7,673 nt of DNA from Casp-actino8 sp945862545 (GTDB lineage Bacteria; Actinomycetota; Acidimicrobiia; Acidimicrobiales; Ilumatobacteraceae): the NCBI GenBank assembly GCA_945862545.1, contig CAMAYS010000100.1, positions 1 to 7,673 of the forward strand, written 5' to 3'. Made by a program: the position numbers and the translations under genes. Under the pieces are notes generated by a model. The model made no database searches. It saw nothing but the letters and a program-made list of their open reading frames with translations, and was not told the origin of the DNA. Shown here piece after piece: positions 5,845 to 7,673 of this stretch. The number at the start of each line of letters is the position of its first letter. The stretch's first letter is position 1.

Positions 5845-7113
5845 ATGAATATTCTAGTTATTGGTGCCGGTGGTGTCGGCACCTCTATGGCCGCTATCGC
5901 TGAAAGCCGAAATTTTTTCCGCAGTTTCACTTTGGCTGATGTCTCACTTGAGGCGGCCCAGCGAGCGATTGGAAAACTCACTGACGCACAGCGTTTCACT
6001 GCAGTACAACTTGATGCCCGTAGCGAGAGCAACATTGTGGCACTGATCAAGGAGTGCGACGCCGACTTTGTAGTAAACGCCTGTGACCCGAGATTGAATG
6101 AGCCAATTTTCAGTGCCTGTTTCACTGCAGGGGTGCATTACATGGATATGGCGATGAATCTCAGCACGCCCCACGCCACCGATCCGTACAACCAAGTGGG
6201 CGAAATATTGGGTCATAAACAATTGTCTGCACATGAGGCTTGGATTGATAAAGGTCTCTTGGCTCTCGTTGGCATGGGGGTGGAGCCTGGCTTATCTGAC
6301 GTCTTTGCGCGTTATGCCGCCGACAATCTCTTTGACACGATTGATGAGATTGGTGTTCGAGATGGCGCAAATCTGGCGATTGAGGGATACGACTTTGCTC
6401 CAACGTTTTCTATATGGACAACAATCGAGGAGTGCCTGAATCCACCGTTGATTTGGGAAAAAGGTCGGGGCATTTTCACGACTGATTGCTTCAGCGAGTC
6501 AGAAATTTTTCATTTCCCTGAAGGAATTGGCCCGATTGAGTGCGTCAATGTTGAACATGAAGAGGTTCTCTTGATTCCGCGAGAGATCGAATGCAATCGA
6601 GTTACTTTCAAATATGGTTTGGGTAATGAATTCATCAATTGGTTGAAAACATTTGCCTATCTTGGTCTTGACTCAGCGACGAAGATCAAAGTTGGTGATG
6701 TCCACGTTGCACCGCGTGATGTGCTGGCTGCCTTATTACCGAATCCAGCTGAATTGGGACATTTGATGAAGGGGAAAACCTGCGCCGGTACATGGATCAA
6801 AGGCACACACAATGGCTTGCCACGCGAGGTGTACCTGTATCACGTCGTCGACAACGAAGAAACAATGACAAAGTGGGGCTGCCAAGCAGTTTTGTGGCAG
6901 ACGGCGATCTGTCCGATTGTGGCATTGGAGCTTCTGGCAACTGGGCAGTGGGCACATAGCGGTGTGCGTGGCCCCGAAGCCTTTGCTGCCGAGCCGTATC
7001 TTGAACTACTCAGTGCCTACGGCTCACCTCATGGAATTGTTGAAATGGGGGAAGAAAAATGGCCGGCGCCCATCCTGACCGGTGCGCCCGGTTGGAGTCG
7101 CCCAGTACGTTGA
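5845..7113 (+). CDS. Saccharopine dehydrogenase / carboxynorspermidine synthase-like oxidoreductase
   Basis: This is a 422-residue NAD(P)-dependent oxidoreductase. The N-terminus MNILVIGAGGVGTS carries a perfect GxGxxG Rossmann motif (Gly7, Gly9, Gly12), followed by an acidic residue at the end of the second strand (Asp32). The pattern VVNACDP (76-82), HYMDMA (98-103) and VGMGVEPGLSDVFA (142-155) is typical of the saccharopine dehydrogenase superfamily, as is SIWTTIEECLNPP (189-201), which recalls carboxynorspermidine dehydrogenases. Length (about 400-420) also fits that branch rather than lysine-forming saccharopine dehydrogenase alone. Known members reductively couple an amine with an aldehyde or keto acid, as in polyamine or lysine metabolism. 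Without a neighbouring decarboxylase the substrate cannot be named. The start has a good AAAGGA site. The gene follows the aldolase-family gene on the same strand and converges on the glycosyltransferase gene. Confidence 0.87.
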   Translation: MNILVIGAGGVGTSMAAIAESRNFFRSFTLADVSLEAAQRAIGKLTDAQRFTAVQLDARSESNIVALIKECDADFVVNACDPRLNEPIFSACFTAGVHYMDMAMNLSTPHATDPYNQVGEILGHKQLSAHEAWIDKGLLALVGMGVEPGLSDVFARYAADNLFDTIDEIGVRDGANLAIEGYDFAPTFSIWTTIEECLNPPLIWEKGRGIFTTDCFSESEIFHFPEGIGPIECVNVEHEEVLLIPREIECNRVTFKYGLGNEFINWLKTFAYLGLDSATKIKVGDVHVAPRDVLAALLPNPAELGHLMKGKTCAGTWIKGTHNGLPREVYLYHVVDNEETMTKWGCQAVLWQTAICPIVALELLATGQWAHSGVRGPEAFAAEPYLELLSAYGSPHGIVEMGEEKWPAPILTGAPGWSRPVR

Positions 7114-7140
7114 TGTCTGCTTGAGTCGGATCGCGTGGAG

Positions 7141-7157
7141 AAAGTTGCGGCAACTTT
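7141..7157. terminator. Short hairpin between convergent genes, weak terminator candidate
   Basis: AAAGTTG (7141-7147) and CAACTTT (7151-7157) pair perfectly around CGG. It lies between the stop of the saccharopine-dehydrogenase-like gene (7113) and the stop of the glycosyltransferase gene (7162), where a bidirectional terminator would be expected. The stem is short and A/T-rich and no T-run follows on either strand beyond the TTT in the stem itself, so it is at best a weak or factor-assisted terminator. Confidence 0.35.
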
Positions 7158-7161
7158 GAGG

Positions 7162-7673
7162 TCAATCCTTATCCTCATAAAATTTGATAAAGAGACCTGA
7201 CAGTAACCGTAGGGCTGTCATGTGTGGGGACAATCTCACAGACTTTCCTACACTATCTAAACGCTTTTTACCGTACTTACGATTCAGAATCTCTTTTGAC
7301 TGTTCTTTGAGAATCGAACGTTCCGTAGAGGAAAAACTCTTTCCTTTGGCATGGTACACATACGTGTCAAGAGCGACTCCAAGAGAGTAGCCAGCATCAA
7401 TTGCTCTGATGCACCAATCCAGTTCTTCTCCGTACCCTCGTGGAAAAGCATCGGTGTCAAATAAGCCTATCGCTGTGACAGATTGACTGTTAAACATCAT
7501 ACAAAAGCCGTTCAGAGACTCAGCCCACAGCAATTCTGTTCCTTGTGACCAGATATGAAGAAATTCATTGAGAAGTTGTGGCTTGACGAAACTGGTTACT
7601 TGATCGTCCTCTGGATCATCTCCAGAAATGTGATGGGGAATTGACTGAGCTTGAGCATTGTTTGAAACTGGTC
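7162..7673 (-). CDS. Family 2 glycosyltransferase, C-terminal part (5' end beyond window)
   Basis: On the minus strand the frame is open from the window edge to TGA at 7164-7162, giving 169 C-terminal residues. Its pattern is that of GT2 enzymes of O-antigen, rhamnan or other surface-polysaccharide synthesis: PVSNNAQAQSIP at the edge, LNGFCMMFNSQSVTAIGLFD, the acidic catalytic-region motif FPRGYGEELDWC, then VYHAKGKSF. The protein is probably around 300 residues or more when complete. A TTG at 7533 could be read as a start but the homologous sequence continues upstream of it, so it is internal. The acceptor and donor sugars cannot be told. GC content over 7201-7560 counted by eye is about 45%, lower than the lines sampled in the ole genes, which suits a polysaccharide locus exchanged between strains. 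There are no membrane segments in the visible part. Confidence 0.88.
   Translation of the reverse strand, partial: PVSNNAQAQSIPHHISGDDPEDDQVTSFVKPQLLNEFLHIWSQGTELLWAESLNGFCMMFNSQSVTAIGLFDTDAFPRGYGEELDWCIRAIDAGYSLGVALDTYVYHAKGKSFSSTERSILKEQSKEILNRKYGKKRLDSVGKSVRLSPHMTALRLLSGLFIKFYEDKD

Noticed and set aside
5832..6125. Antisense ORF over the dehydrogenase start
   Set aside because: It mirrors the Rossmann-coding region of the real gene and shows no family pattern.
7162..7533. A complete 123-residue gene starting at TTG 7533
   Set aside because: The frame stays open to the window edge and the upstream residues match the GT2 pattern, so the gene is simply cut by the window.

Overview
The window looks like a chromosomal segment from a mid-GC (about 50%) actinobacterium. 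The main reason is the fused OleB-OleC protein, an arrangement known from Actinobacteria; in most other bacteria oleB and oleC are separate genes. Tight overlapping starts and a GTG start candidate fit this. The lineage is an inference; no rRNA or marker gene is present.

Region 1 (1-4054, + strand) is the long-chain olefin / beta-lactone operon: the 3' part of oleA (thiolase-fold condensing enzyme), an oleBC fusion, and oleD. The genes overlap by about 4 nt at each junction and are probably translationally coupled. In the established pathway OleA condenses two fatty acyl-CoAs to a 2-alkyl-3-ketoacid, OleD reduces the ketone with NADPH, the OleC domain closes the beta-hydroxy acid to a beta-lactone using ATP, and the OleB domain removes CO2 to give a cis internal alkene. 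The key OleB and OleC motifs are present, so an olefin rather than a free beta-lactone is the expected end product.

Region 2 (4066-4866, - strand) is an exodeoxyribonuclease III, convergent with oleD across only 11 nt. A 99-nt divergent intergenic region (4867-4965) with a perfect 12-bp palindrome separates it from Region 3.

Region 3 (4966-7113, + strand) has a class II aldolase/adducin-family metalloprotein and, after 135 nt, a saccharopine/carboxynorspermidine dehydrogenase-like oxidoreductase. Their substrates are unknown. A strong 10-bp hairpin lies within the aldolase gene close to its stop.

Region 4 (7162-7673, - strand) is the C-terminal part of a family 2 glycosyltransferase that runs off the window edge. 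Its base composition is more AT-rich (about 45% GC over the lines counted by hand), suggesting the edge of a surface-polysaccharide cluster.

No tRNA, rRNA, CRISPR array, insertion sequence or attachment site was seen, and no gene-free stretch exceeds 300 nt. I see no clear evidence of a wholly undescribed system; the most interesting items are the ole fusion operon, the unusual residues in OleD and the aldolase-like protein, and the palindrome and hairpin.
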